Below, one piece after another: positions 6,317 through 13,698 of a DNA stretch of 17,671 nt. The DNA is from Actinomycetota bacterium. GTDB taxonomy: Bacteria > Actinomycetota > Actinomycetes > Streptosporangiales > Streptosporangiaceae. Below the pieces are notes generated by a model. It worked only from the letters and a program-made list of their open reading frames with translations. It did not search any database and was not told the origin of the DNA. The stretch is taken from NCBI GenBank assembly GCA_003242605.1, contig QGUZ01000084.1, forward strand, positions 1-17,671. Direction: 5' to 3'. Both the position numbers and the translations under genes were made by a program. The stretch's first letter is position 1, and each line of letters opens with the position of its first letter.

Positions 6317-7633
6317 TCACTGGGCGAGCTGGAATCCGGACTTCTTCATGTCGGCGACGGTGGCCTCCTGCATCGCGTTCACCGCGTCGGCGAACGAGGA
6401 CTTGGCCTCCACCGCCTTGTCGAACGCGTTCTTGAAGGCGTCGTAGGTGACGTTCACGTTGGGGCCGAAGGTGAAGCCGCGGGCGGTGGCGGCGACCTGG
6501 TTGGCCAGCTGCCAGAAGTCCTTCTGCTGCGCGAAGTAGCCGGGGGCCTCGGTGAGCACGCTCTGGCCCTTGGTCGCGGCCGGGTAGATCGCGCCCTCCT
6601 TCACCAGCAGCTCGAGCGCCTCCGGGTCGGTGTTGAGCCAGGTGGCGAACCTCACCGCCTGCTCCTTGTGCGGGGAGGCGGCGGCGACCGCGGTGGACGA
6701 GCCGCCCCAGAACCCGCTCACGTTCTCCCCGGCGGTCCACTGCGGCAGCGGCGCGACGGCCCACTTGCCCTTCGCCTTCGGCGCGTTCGCCTCGAGCACG
6801 CCGGGCGCCCACACCGCGGACGGCCAGGTGAGCAGGGTGCCGTCGTTGAGCGCCTTGTTCCACTCGGGGGTGAAGTAGGGCATGTCGTCGATCACGCCCT
6901 CGCGCACCAGATCGCCCCAATAGCCGGCCACCTTGAGCGTGGCGGCGTCGTTCACGGTCACCTTCCAGGCGTCCCCGCTGATCGACCACCACTGGGCGCC
7001 CGCCTGCTGGGCGAGGCCGGCGAACGAGCCGGGGTCCTTGCTCGAGAACGTGCCGAGGTAGACCTTGGGGTCCTTCTTGCGCACGGTGCGGGCCGCCTCG
7101 GCGTACTCGTCCCAGGTCTTCGGCACCTCGATGCCGTACTTGTCGAACAGGTCGGCCCGGTAGAACAGCATCATCGGCCCGCTGTCCTGCGGGATGCCGT
7201 ACACCCCGTCGGTGCCGAGCGTGACGAGGTTCCACAGCCCCTCGCTGAACTCGGACCTCACCTGGTTCGCCTGCGCGGCGATGTCGGCGACCGCCTCGGC
7301 GGCGACGAACGACGGCAGGTGCTGGTACTCGGCCTGGATGAGGTCGGGCGGGTTGCCCGCCTTGGCGGCGGTGAGGAACTTGGCCGCGGCGTCGTCTCCG
7401 CCCGCCTGCTTGCTCACCGTGACCTGGATGTCGGGGTTCGCCGCGTTCCACTTCTGGACGATCTTGTCCATGTTCGGCACCCAGGTCCAGTAGGTCAGCT
7501 TGACCGGGCCGCTCTGGGCCGGGGCGGTGCCGGTCGCGTTCTCGGGGGAGCCGGAGCCCGATCCGCTGCAGCCGGCGGCGAGGACGACGGTGAGCAGCGC
7601 CGCCGCCAGGGCGGAGAAGCGCCGTGTGCGCAT
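6317..7633 (-). CDS. Sugar ABC transporter substrate-binding lipoprotein
   Basis: 438 residues. ATG 7633 has GGAGG five bases upstream; an in-frame GTG at 7645 would bury that site, so the ATG is preferred. A lipoprotein signal is clear: MRTRR, a hydrophobic core and the lipobox LAAGC with Cys22, followed by a Gly/Ser linker. The mature part has CUT1 (extracellular solute-binding family 1) features: VKLTYWTWVPN near the N-terminus, QKWNAANPDIQVTVS, PDLIQAEYQHLP, GVYGIPQDSGPMMLFYRADLFDKYG and later GFWGGSS...WLNTDPEA. It is anchored on the outer face of the membrane and passes a short oligosaccharide to the permeases. The ligand is inferred from the GH42/GH1 neighbours, not readable from sequence. 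First gene of the operon. Confidence 0.94.
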   Translation of the reverse strand: MRTRRFSALAAALLTVVLAAGCSGSGSGSPENATGTAPAQSGPVKLTYWTWVPNMDKIVQKWNAANPDIQVTVSKQAGGDDAAAKFLTAAKAGNPPDLIQAEYQHLPSFVAAEAVADIAAQANQVRSEFSEGLWNLVTLGTDGVYGIPQDSGPMMLFYRADLFDKYGIEVPKTWDEYAEAARTVRKKDPKVYLGTFSSKDPGSFAGLAQQAGAQWWSISGDAWKVTVNDAATLKVAGYWGDLVREGVIDDMPYFTPEWNKALNDGTLLTWPSAVWAPGVLEANAPKAKGKWAVAPLPQWTAGENVSGFWGGSSTAVAAASPHKEQAVRFATWLNTDPEALELLVKEGAIYPAATKGQSVLTEAPGYFAQQKDFWQLANQVAATARGFTFGPNVNVTYDAFKNAFDKAVEAKSSFADAVNAMQEATVADMKKSGFQLAQ

Positions 7634-7678
7634 TCCTGCCTCCACGAGTGGGAGTTCGTACGAAGAGAGGCTAGTGTT

Positions 7679-7694
7679 CTGTGAACGTTCACAG
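7679..7694. promoter_or_regulatory. LacI-type operator, copy 1 (perfect palindrome)
   Basis: CTGTGAACGTTCACAG is a perfect 16-bp palindrome with a central CpG, as in LacI-family operators. It lies 46 bases upstream of the binding-protein ATG and just downstream of a TTGACG -35 element, placing it over the likely -10/start region of the transporter operon. Confidence 0.85.
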
Positions 7695-7721
7695 GGTGGA
7701 TCTGCCGGGAGGGTGCGTCAA
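7693..7721 (-). promoter_or_regulatory. Candidate promoter of the transporter operon
   Basis: On the minus strand TTGACG (7721-7716) matches the -35 consensus at five of six. The sequence 17 bases on (CACCCT) is a poor -10, so the exact -10 is uncertain. The element leads straight into operator copy 1, which would block it. Confidence 0.4.
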
Positions 7722-7778
7722 GTGCTCGTTGCCTTCTCGTTAACTTCCTGCTTCCGGCGCGCTTCAGGGCGCGCACTC

Positions 7779-7807
7779 TTCTCAGATCCCCGACCGTCCG
7801 TTACTGT
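7779..7807 (+). promoter_or_regulatory. Candidate promoter of the GH42 gene
   Basis: TTCTCA (7779-7784) and TACTGT (7802-7807) have 17-bp spacing and fit -35/-10 patterns at four of six and TAnnnT. The -10 overlaps operator copy 2. The predicted start falls inside the operator, leaving a leader of about 27 bases. Confidence 0.5.
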
Positions 7808-7819
7808 GCACGTTCACAG
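7804..7819. promoter_or_regulatory. LacI-type operator, copy 2 (one mismatch)
   Basis: CTGTGCACGTTCACAG matches copy 1 except for one base in the left arm. It lies 21 bases upstream of the GH42 ATG and overlaps the candidate -10. The centres of the two operators are 125 bp apart, close to twelve helical turns, which would allow one tetramer to loop both. Confidence 0.78.
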
Positions 7820-7840
7820 ACCATGAACAGGGGGCGATGC

Positions 7841-9844
7841 ATGCGTCCGCGGTTTCCCGCGCTGCCCGAAGGCCTCGCCTACGGCGGCGACTACAACCCC
7901 GAGCAGTGGCCGCGCGAGGTGCAGGAGGAGGACGTACGGCTGATGCGCGAGGCCGGGGTGAACCTGGTGAGCCTCGGCATCTTCTCCTGGGTGCTGATGG
8001 AGCCCGCCCCGGGCGCGTACGAGTTCGGCTGGCTCGACGAGATCGTCGACCGGCTGTACCGCAACGGGATCCACGTGGACATGGGGACCCCGACCGCCGC
8101 GCCCCCCGCGTGGTTCACCCGCCGGTACCCCTCGTCGATCCCGGTCACCCGCACCGGCATGCGGATCGGCACCGGCGCCCGGCAGACCGCCTGCCCGAGC
8201 TCGCCCGAGTACCGCGAGGCGACGGCGGCGATCGCCCGCGCGCTCGGCGAGCACTACCGGGGCCACCCCGGCGTGGTGATGTGGCACGTGCACAACGAGT
8301 ACGGCGCGCCGCTCGGCGAGTGCTACTGCGACACCAGCGTGGCCGCGTTCCGCGAGTGGCTGAGGCGCAAGTACCGCGACCTGTCCGCGCTCAACGAGGC
8401 GTGGGGCACCACGTTCTGGGGCCAGCGCTACGGCGACTGGGAGGAGATCGACGCCCCGCGCGCCAGCCACACCGCGGTCAACCCGGCCCAGCGGCTCGAC
8501 TTCGCCCGGTTCACCTCCGACGAGCACCTCGCCTGCTTCCGCATCCAGCGCGACGTGCTCCGCGAGCTCACCCCGGACCTGCCGATCACCACGAACTTTA
8601 TGGTCACCAACTGCGCCGCCATGGACTACTGGAGGTGGGCGGCCGAGGTGGACGTGATCGCCAACGACCACTACCTCGAGGCCGAGCGGCCGGACAACCA
8701 CATCGATCTCGCCATGTCGGCCGACCTGAGCCGGTCGCTCGGCGGCGGCCGCCCGTGGATGCTCATGGAGCACTCGGTCGGCGCGGTGAACTGGCAGCCC
8801 CGCAACCTCGCCAAGCGGCCCGGCGAGATGCGCCGCAACAGCCTCGCGCACGTCGCCCGCGGATCGGACTCGGTGCTGTTCTTCCAGTGGCGGGCGTCCC
8901 GGTTCGGGGCGGAGAAGTTCCACTCGGCGATGGTGCCGCACGCGGGCACCGACTCCCAGGTGTGGCGCGACGTCGTCGCCCTCGGCAAGGACCTGCGCCG
9001 GATCGCCGAGGTGCGCGGCAGCCGGGTCGAGGCCGAGGTGGCGATCGTGTGGGACTGGCAGTCGGCCTGGGCCCTTGAGCTGGAGTGGCGGCCCTCGGTC
9101 GACCTGGTCTTCCGCGAGCGCATGGACGCCTACTACGAGGCGCTGTGGCGGGAGCACGTCACCGTCGACTTCGTCCACCCGACGGCCGACCTGTCCGGGT
9201 ACCGGCTCGTGGTGGCGCCGTCGCTGTACCTGCTCACCGAGGCCGGGGCGAAGAACCTGCACCGCTACGTGGAGTCCGGCGGCCACCTGTTCGTGTCGTA
9301 CTTCTCCGGTATCGTCGACGAGAACGACACGATCCACGCCGGGCCGCACCCGGGGGCGCTGCGCGAGGTGCTCGGGCTCACCGTCGAGGAGTTCCACCCG
9401 CTGCGCGCCGGCGAGACCGTCGGCCTGCCCGGCGGCGACCGCGGCCGCATCTGGTCCGAGCGGGTACGGCTCGCCGGCGCGGAGGCGGTGCTGTGCTTCG
9501 CCGACGGCCCGGACGCCGGGCACCCCGCGTTCACCTGCCACCGGCTGGGCACCGGGCGCGCCTGGTACCTGGCGACCGCGCCGGGGAACCTGCGGCCGCT
9601 GCTCGCCCGGGCGCTCGACGCCGCGGGCGTGGACCGGCCGCGCGGCCTGCCGGAGACCCTGGAGTACGTGCGCCGCGGCGGCCACCTCTTCCTCATCAAC
9701 CACGCCGACGGCCCGGTCACGGTGCCCGGGGTGACCGGGGTGGACCTGCTCACCGGTACGGCCTGCCGGGGCGAGGCCGCGGTGCCGCCGGGCGGGGTCG
9801 CGGTGGTGCGCCTCGCCGGGCCGGACGGGCCGGGCCGGGCCTGA
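7841..9844 (+). CDS. GH42 beta-galactosidase
   Basis: 667 residues, the usual GH42 size. ATG 7841 is chosen because AGGGGG lies 6 bases upstream; an in-frame ATG at 7823 has no ribosome site and abuts the operator. The N-terminal signature GLAYGGDYNPEQWP (11-24) begins the TIM barrel. The acid/base is Glu153 (HVHNEYGAPLGE) and the nucleophile Glu310 (WMLMEHSVGAVNWQPRN). A beta-galactosidase trimerisation-type domain follows from about 390 and a small C-terminal beta domain from about 600. Cys118, Cys161 and Cys163 are in place for the structural zinc site known in some members, but the fourth position is Ser166. There is no signal peptide, so it acts in the cytoplasm on imported beta-galactosides. 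It is divergent from the transporter/LacI operon and shares its operators. Confidence 0.95.
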   Translation: MRPRFPALPEGLAYGGDYNPEQWPREVQEEDVRLMREAGVNLVSLGIFSWVLMEPAPGAYEFGWLDEIVDRLYRNGIHVDMGTPTAAPPAWFTRRYPSSIPVTRTGMRIGTGARQTACPSSPEYREATAAIARALGEHYRGHPGVVMWHVHNEYGAPLGECYCDTSVAAFREWLRRKYRDLSALNEAWGTTFWGQRYGDWEEIDAPRASHTAVNPAQRLDFARFTSDEHLACFRIQRDVLRELTPDLPITTNFMVTNCAAMDYWRWAAEVDVIANDHYLEAERPDNHIDLAMSADLSRSLGGGRPWMLMEHSVGAVNWQPRNLAKRPGEMRRNSLAHVARGSDSVLFFQWRASRFGAEKFHSAMVPHAGTDSQVWRDVVALGKDLRRIAEVRGSRVEAEVAIVWDWQSAWALELEWRPSVDLVFRERMDAYYEALWREHVTVDFVHPTADLSGYRLVVAPSLYLLTEAGAKNLHRYVESGGHLFVSYFSGIVDENDTIHAGPHPGALREVLGLTVEEFHPLRAGETVGLPGGDRGRIWSERVRLAGAEAVLCFADGPDAGHPAFTCHRLGTGRAWYLATAPGNLRPLLARALDAAGVDRPRGLPETLEYVRRGGHLFLINHADGPVTVPGVTGVDLLTGTACRGEAAVPPGGVAVVRLAGPDGPGRA

Positions 9845-10032
9845 CCGCCGGCGCGGCGGGCGGCGGCGCGGCGGCGATCGCCGGGCAGCGGGCGATGTGT
9901 CGCTTGTGACGGCATTTCCGACTTATCGGTGACGCTTCCCGGTGGTGCGTATGGCGGTCTTCGGGGTAGCTGCCGCACGGGGACGCCGCCGGGGCGTCCC
10001 CGGAACCGAGACCGGACGAACCGGGGGAGCCG

Positions 10033-10278
10033 ATGGCACGCTGCGAGGTTTGCGGCAACGACTACGACATGGCCTTCGAGGTGCACGCCCAGGGCGAGGT
10101 GCACATCTTCGACAGCTTCGAGTGTGCGATCACCAAGATGGCCCCGAACTGCGAGCACTGCGGCTGCCGCATCGTGGGGCACGGCGTGGAGGCCGACGGG
10201 CACTGGTACTGCTGCGCCCACTGCGCCCGGGAGGAGGGCGCCACCGGGATCGTCGACCGGGTGGAGAGCCGGGTCTAG
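10033..10278 (+). CDS. Small Cys-rich metallothionein-like / zinc-ribbon protein
   Basis: 81 residues with nine cysteines: C4, C7, C31, C40, C43, C45, C60, C61 and C64, plus several His. The spacing CxxC...C...CxxCxC...CCxxC resembles small actinobacterial proteins annotated as metallothionein-like or treble-clef/zinc-ribbon proteins (MARCEVCGNDYDMAFEV is their typical opening). Metal binding, probably zinc, is likely; storage, sensing and a structural partner role are all possible. GGGGGAG lies close before ATG 10033. No neighbour points to a metal regulon, and the gene seems to stand alone between the two glycosidase genes. Confidence 0.85.
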   Translation: MARCEVCGNDYDMAFEVHAQGEVHIFDSFECAITKMAPNCEHCGCRIVGHGVEADGHWYCCAHCAREEGATGIVDRVESRV

Positions 10279-10788
10279 CCCGCCGGGCGGGGCGCGAACG
10301 GCGGGGCCGGCGCCGCGGCCGCCCGGCTCCGCCGCGCCGTCGCCCGCCCGCTCGCCCGGCTCGCGCCGCCCTCGCCGTGCCGTACCCTCCTGCCGGCCCC
10401 GCGGCGTCACCCCGTTGCCCGCATCCTCGCCGTTCCGGTCCCGCTGGGCGGAACGTCACCGCCTGAAACTTTCATCACTTTCGTCCCATCTTGGTCGTCC
10501 GGTGACCTCGCATCTCGCGCGATCCGCCGCCCGGACGATCGCGGCGATCCTTCTCCGGACGTTTCGCAGTTGCCTTTACCGGGGCATTACCGACATCGTG
10601 GGTGGGTCGGTGCGACGGGGGTCAGATGCCCGCCGTACCGGTTTCATGATCGTTGATTCCGCCCCGCACGGCCCCGTCCGCATCCGAGATCGCGCTCCGT
10701 GCAGAGCCTCCGGTGGTGTGCACCGCCGCACGGGCGGCCGTGCGATCCCCCTCACCGTTCACCCTGGGTACCGTCGTGAGGAGCGTCC
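10279..10788. other. 510-bp gap between Cys-rich gene and GH1
   Basis: No gene is supported. The first ~160 bases are low-complexity GC-rich DNA. From about 10460 composition drops, which suits a promoter/leader for GH1. Seen here are GAAACTTTC (10465-10473) followed by the near-tandem ACTTTCATC/ACTTTCGTC, TTACCG twice near 10577-10591, an inverted repeat with 7-bp arms at 10727-10744, and an isolated CGTTCAC half-site (10756-10762). No convincing -35/-10 pair was found. Confidence 0.5.
10727..10744. promoter_or_regulatory. Inverted repeat upstream of GH1
   Basis: CGCACGG-GCGG-CCGTGCG gives 7-bp arms with a 4-base centre, 45 bases before the GH1 start. It could be an operator or a hairpin in the leader. 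It does not match the LacI operators near GH42. Confidence 0.35.
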
Positions 10789-12093
10789 ATGATCACATTC
10801 CCCGAAGGCTTTCTGTGGGGCGCCGCGACCGCCGCGTACCAGATCGAAGGCGCCGCCCGTGAGGACGGCCGGGTGCCGTCGATCTGGGACACCTTCTCGC
10901 ACACCCCCGGCAAGGTGCGGGACGGGCACACCGGCGACGTCGCCTGCGACCACTACCACCGGTACGCCGAGGACGTGGCGCTCATGCGCGAGCTGGGCCT
11001 GCGCGCCTACCGGTTCTCGATCGCCTGGCCGCGCTTCGGCACCCCCGGGTTCGACTTCTACGACCGGCTGCTCGACGCGCTGCTCGAGGCCGGGATCACC
11101 CCGGTCGCCACGCTCTACCACTGGGACCTGCCGCAGTCGCTGCAGGACCGGGGCGGCTGGCTCGACCGGGACACCGCGCACCGGTTCGCCGAGTACGCGG
11201 CCGGGGCGTACGAGCGGCTCGGCGACCGGGTCGCCACCTGGACCACGCTCAACGAGCCGTGGGTGTCGGCGTTCGTCGGCCACGGCTCGGGCCGGCACGC
11301 GCCCGGCGTGAGCGACCCCGCCGCCGCGTTCACCGCCGCGCACCACCTCATGGTCGCGCACGGCCTCGCCGTTCAGGCGCTGCGCGCCGCCGGGGCGAGA
11401 TCGGTGTCGATCACGCTCAACCTCGCGCCGGTCCTCGGCGACGAGGAGCCCGCGCGGCTGGTGGACGGGCTGTGCAACCGCATCTTCCTCGACCCGCTGC
11501 TGCGCGGCGCCTACCCCGAGGACGTGCTCGCCCACCTGCGCCGGTTCACCGACGTCAAGCTCGACGACCTGGAGACGATCCACCAGCCGATCGACGTGCT
11601 CGGGGTGAACTACTACTCGCCCAAGCACGTGCGCACCGACCCCGAGTCGCCCGGGCACCCCGAGCACCCGGGCACCGAGGGCATCGCGTTCCTGCCGCCG
11701 GAGGGCCCGGTCACCGCGATGGGCTGGTGCATCCACCCCGAGTGCCTGGAGTCCCTCCTGGTACGGCTGTCGCGCGAGTACCCCGGCACCCCGCTGCTGA
11801 TCACCGAGAACGGCGCGGCCTACGAGGACACCGTGACCGCGGACGACCGGGTGCACGACACCGACCGGGTGGCGTTCCTCGACGCCCACCTGCGGGCCGC
11901 GCACGCGGCGATCGCCCAGGGCGCGGACCTGCGCGGCTACTTCGTCTGGTCGCTGCTCGACAACTTCGAGTGGGCGCACGGGTACCACAAGCGGTTCGGC
12001 CTGGTCTACGTCGACTACGACACCCAGCGCCGCATCCGCAAGGACAGCTTCCACTGGTACCGGGACGTGATCGCCGCGAACGGGCTGCGCTGA
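10789..12093 (+). CDS. GH1 beta-glucosidase
   Basis: 434 residues. ATG 10789 has GAGGAG 6 bases upstream. GH1 features in order: FPEGFLWGAATAAYQIEGA (4-22), YRFSIAWPR (74-82), the acid/base Glu156 in TLNEPW, NYYSP (274-278), the nucleophile Glu340 in LLITENGA, and the sugar-binding WSLLDNFEWAHGY (387-399). No signal peptide, so cytoplasmic. It is shorter than the usual 450-480 residues: the segment after IAWPR reads FGTPGFDFYDRL, lacking the common ~10-residue loop (PxGxGxVNxxGL). Substrates are likely cellobiose or related beta-glucosides. It is not in the GH42 unit, though an imperfect CGTTCAC half-site 27 bases upstream hints at a weak link to the LacI regulon. Confidence 0.95.
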   Translation: MITFPEGFLWGAATAAYQIEGAAREDGRVPSIWDTFSHTPGKVRDGHTGDVACDHYHRYAEDVALMRELGLRAYRFSIAWPRFGTPGFDFYDRLLDALLEAGITPVATLYHWDLPQSLQDRGGWLDRDTAHRFAEYAAGAYERLGDRVATWTTLNEPWVSAFVGHGSGRHAPGVSDPAAAFTAAHHLMVAHGLAVQALRAAGARSVSITLNLAPVLGDEEPARLVDGLCNRIFLDPLLRGAYPEDVLAHLRRFTDVKLDDLETIHQPIDVLGVNYYSPKHVRTDPESPGHPEHPGTEGIAFLPPEGPVTAMGWCIHPECLESLLVRLSREYPGTPLLITENGAAYEDTVTADDRVHDTDRVAFLDAHLRAAHAAIAQGADLRGYFVWSLLDNFEWAHGYHKRFGLVYVDYDTQRRIRKDSFHWYRDVIAANGLR

Positions 12094-12099
12094 CCCGCC

Positions 12100-12128
12100 G
12101 GGCCGCCGCGCGTCCGCGCCGGCGGCCC
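12100..12128 (+). terminator. First hairpin after GH1
   Basis: A perfect 9-bp stem (GGGCCGCCG / CGGCGGCCC) with an 11-base loop begins six bases past the GH1 stop. No T-tract. Confidence 0.5.
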
Positions 12129-12140
12129 GCCGTACCCCAT

Positions 12141-12168
12141 ACGGCCGCCGTGCCCGTGCGGCGGCCGT
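12141..12168 (+). terminator. Second hairpin after GH1
   Basis: A perfect 10-bp stem (ACGGCCGCCG / CGGCGGCCGT) with an 8-base loop follows the first hairpin by 12 bases. Together they look like tandem U-less terminators. Confidence 0.55.
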
Positions 12169-12316
12169 CCGCGCGGGCTGCGCGTGCGGCCCGTCCGCCG
12201 CTCGCGTCGGCCGCGACCGGCGTCGCCGTCGGGCGGCGGCCACGCGTGCCGGGACATGACGCCCGCCCGCCGGGCCGCTCGGCCGCCCGCGGGGGGACGG
12301 GCCCGGGCTGGGTGCG

Positions 12317-12400
12317 CGGGGCCGGGGGGTGGGGGGGGGCCGGGGGGGCGGGCGGGGGCCGGGGGGGTTGGGGGGTGCCCGTCCCCGGGCCGGGGGGGGG
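12317..12400 (+). other. G-run tract with G-quadruplex potential
   Basis: About 84 bases on the plus strand are composed mainly of G-runs (3 to 10 G) broken by CC, T or C, with a short CCCGTCCCC break near 12378-12386. Many groups of four runs with loops under seven bases exist. It is non-coding in both strands. It could form G-quadruplexes or simply be a slippage-prone low-complexity tract, also prone to sequencing error. Confidence 0.7.
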
Positions 12401-12489
12401 CCTCCGGCGGCGTCCGCGATCGCGTTCCGCTCTCGTCCCGACCGTGCCGCCCTGCCCCTGCCGGTCCGCCGCCCCGGCACGCCGTACCG

Positions 12490-13332
12490 TCAGTCGGAGG
12501 GGTTCTCCTTGCGGCCCGCGACGAGGACGTCGCCCTTGCCCGTGGTGCCCTTCGCCGTGGTGCTCTTCGGGCCGGGGCCGCCCTCCTTCGCCGGTGTCTC
12601 CTTCGCCGTGCCCTCCTTTTCCGGGCCCTCCGCGGACGCGGCCTCGGTACGGCGCTGCCGCCCCTTGCGAACCCGGACCGGCGCGGTGACCTCGGCGGCG
12701 TCGCCCTTGTCGCCCGCGTCGCCCTTGTCGTCCGGCGTGCCCGGCTCCGCCGTACGCGACCGCGGCTCCGCCGCGGCGGAACCGGCGCCGGCGGCCGGAT
12801 CGGCCCGCCCCGGCCCGGCCGGGAGCCCGGCGGGGGCGTCCCCGGAGCCGCCGCGCGGCCCGCGGAGCGCGGTGAGCACCTGGTCGGCCTCGGCGTCGGG
12901 GCCGGGGGCGGCCTCGTCACCGGGGTCGCGGCGTTTGATCACGACCATGTGGTCGACCGAGACCCGGCCCGCGCCGACCACGGCGAGCAGGAGCGAGGCC
13001 GCGCACAACGCGATCACCAGGTTCGCGCTCCCGCCGGTGAGCGGCCGCTGCGGATCCCCGGCCGCCAGGGCGAAGACCGCGATCGCCTCGGCGAACAGCA
13101 GGATGCCGCAGACCGGCACGGCGAAACCGGCGACGAGCATCGCCCCGCCGAGCAGCTCGACCAGCATCGTCACCGCCGCCCACGCGTACGGCAGCGGCGC
13201 GTCGATCCGGGCGAACTCCTCGGTGGTCGCGTTCAGCCCCGCCTCCAGCTTCTCCCAGCCGTTGGCGAAGAAGATCCCTCCGATGCCTGCTCGCGCCACC
13301 AGGATCGCGGCGTCGTGGAGTGTCTGTCGCAC
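12490..13332 (-). CDS. DoxX-family membrane protein with long disordered tail
   Basis: 280 residues. GTG 13332 with GGGGA just upstream is the best start; further upstream the frame is Arg/Pro-rich. Residues 1-130 resemble DoxX: LHDAAILVARAGIGGIFFANGWEKLEAG (5-32), then membrane helices at about 50-70, 73-92 and 103-123. DoxX proteins are small four-helix membrane proteins linked in mycobacteria to redox/thiol stress; the biochemical role here is not known. Residues 135-280 are unlike DoxX: a disordered tail first acidic/Pro-rich, with DDKGDAGDKGD, then Lys/Glu/Thr-rich (KEGTAKETPAKEG...TAKGTTGKGD). Such a tail roughly doubles the family's usual length and probably faces the cytoplasm. Convergent with GH1. 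Confidence 0.82.
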   Translation of the reverse strand: MRQTLHDAAILVARAGIGGIFFANGWEKLEAGLNATTEEFARIDAPLPYAWAAVTMLVELLGGAMLVAGFAVPVCGILLFAEAIAVFALAAGDPQRPLTGGSANLVIALCAASLLLAVVGAGRVSVDHMVVIKRRDPGDEAAPGPDAEADQVLTALRGPRGGSGDAPAGLPAGPGRADPAAGAGSAAAEPRSRTAEPGTPDDKGDAGDKGDAAEVTAPVRVRKGRQRRTEAASAEGPEKEGTAKETPAKEGGPGPKSTTAKGTTGKGDVLVAGRKENPSD

Positions 13333-13698
13333 GGTATCCCCAAGTGTCGAGTCCGCCGGCCGGGACCGCCGGACGCCCGCCGGACACCGGCCGCGACCAC
13401 CGTGGCGGGCGCACCCTGCCGCCCGGCGCGGCCGTCGCCGCGGCGCCCGCGCCCGCGAGGGGCGCGAAGGCCGCCGGCGCACCCGCGACCGGTGACCTTG
13501 ACAGGGCCATTGTGCGCGTTCGCCGGGTGTCCCGGTTGGGTGTTCCGTGTTCTTCCTGGTTATCCGTCCCTGTCGCCGCGGCCCGCCGGCGCGGCGGGGC
13601 GAATGCGGCGAGGTGCAGGTGAACCGGGGTATCGCGGGCTCCCCGGAGGGACAGAGGTGTGTTGCCCGCCCTAGGCAAGCCGGGGTCCCTGCCCGACC
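13333..13698. other. Divergent gap between DoxX-like and TPR genes
   Basis: No gene is supported on either strand. It must hold promoters for both genes. A perfect TTGACA on the plus strand (13498-13503) has no -10 at the right distance. The stretch around 13535-13570 is less GC-rich than its surroundings. Confidence 0.5.

Larger units (their letters stand above)
12094..12489. other. Convergent gap between GH1 and DoxX-like gene
   Basis: No gene is supported. It holds two GC hairpins after GH1 and a very G-rich tract. The remainder is low-complexity GC-rich DNA without coding signal. Confidence 0.6.

Noticed and set aside
2599..6435. Very long plus-strand open frame of 1278 codons
   Set aside because: It is out of frame with the oxidoreductase, then runs antisense to the LacI and permease genes; composition is Arg/Gly/His-rich without domains, a usual shadow in high-GC DNA.
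9872..9883. 12-bp palindrome CGGCGATCGCCG after GH42
   Set aside because: Short self-complementary GC-rich words are frequent here; no context supports a function.
13498..13503. Perfect TTGACA as a promoter of the TPR gene
   Set aside because: No -10-like sequence lies 16-19 bases downstream, and the gene starts ~195 bases away.
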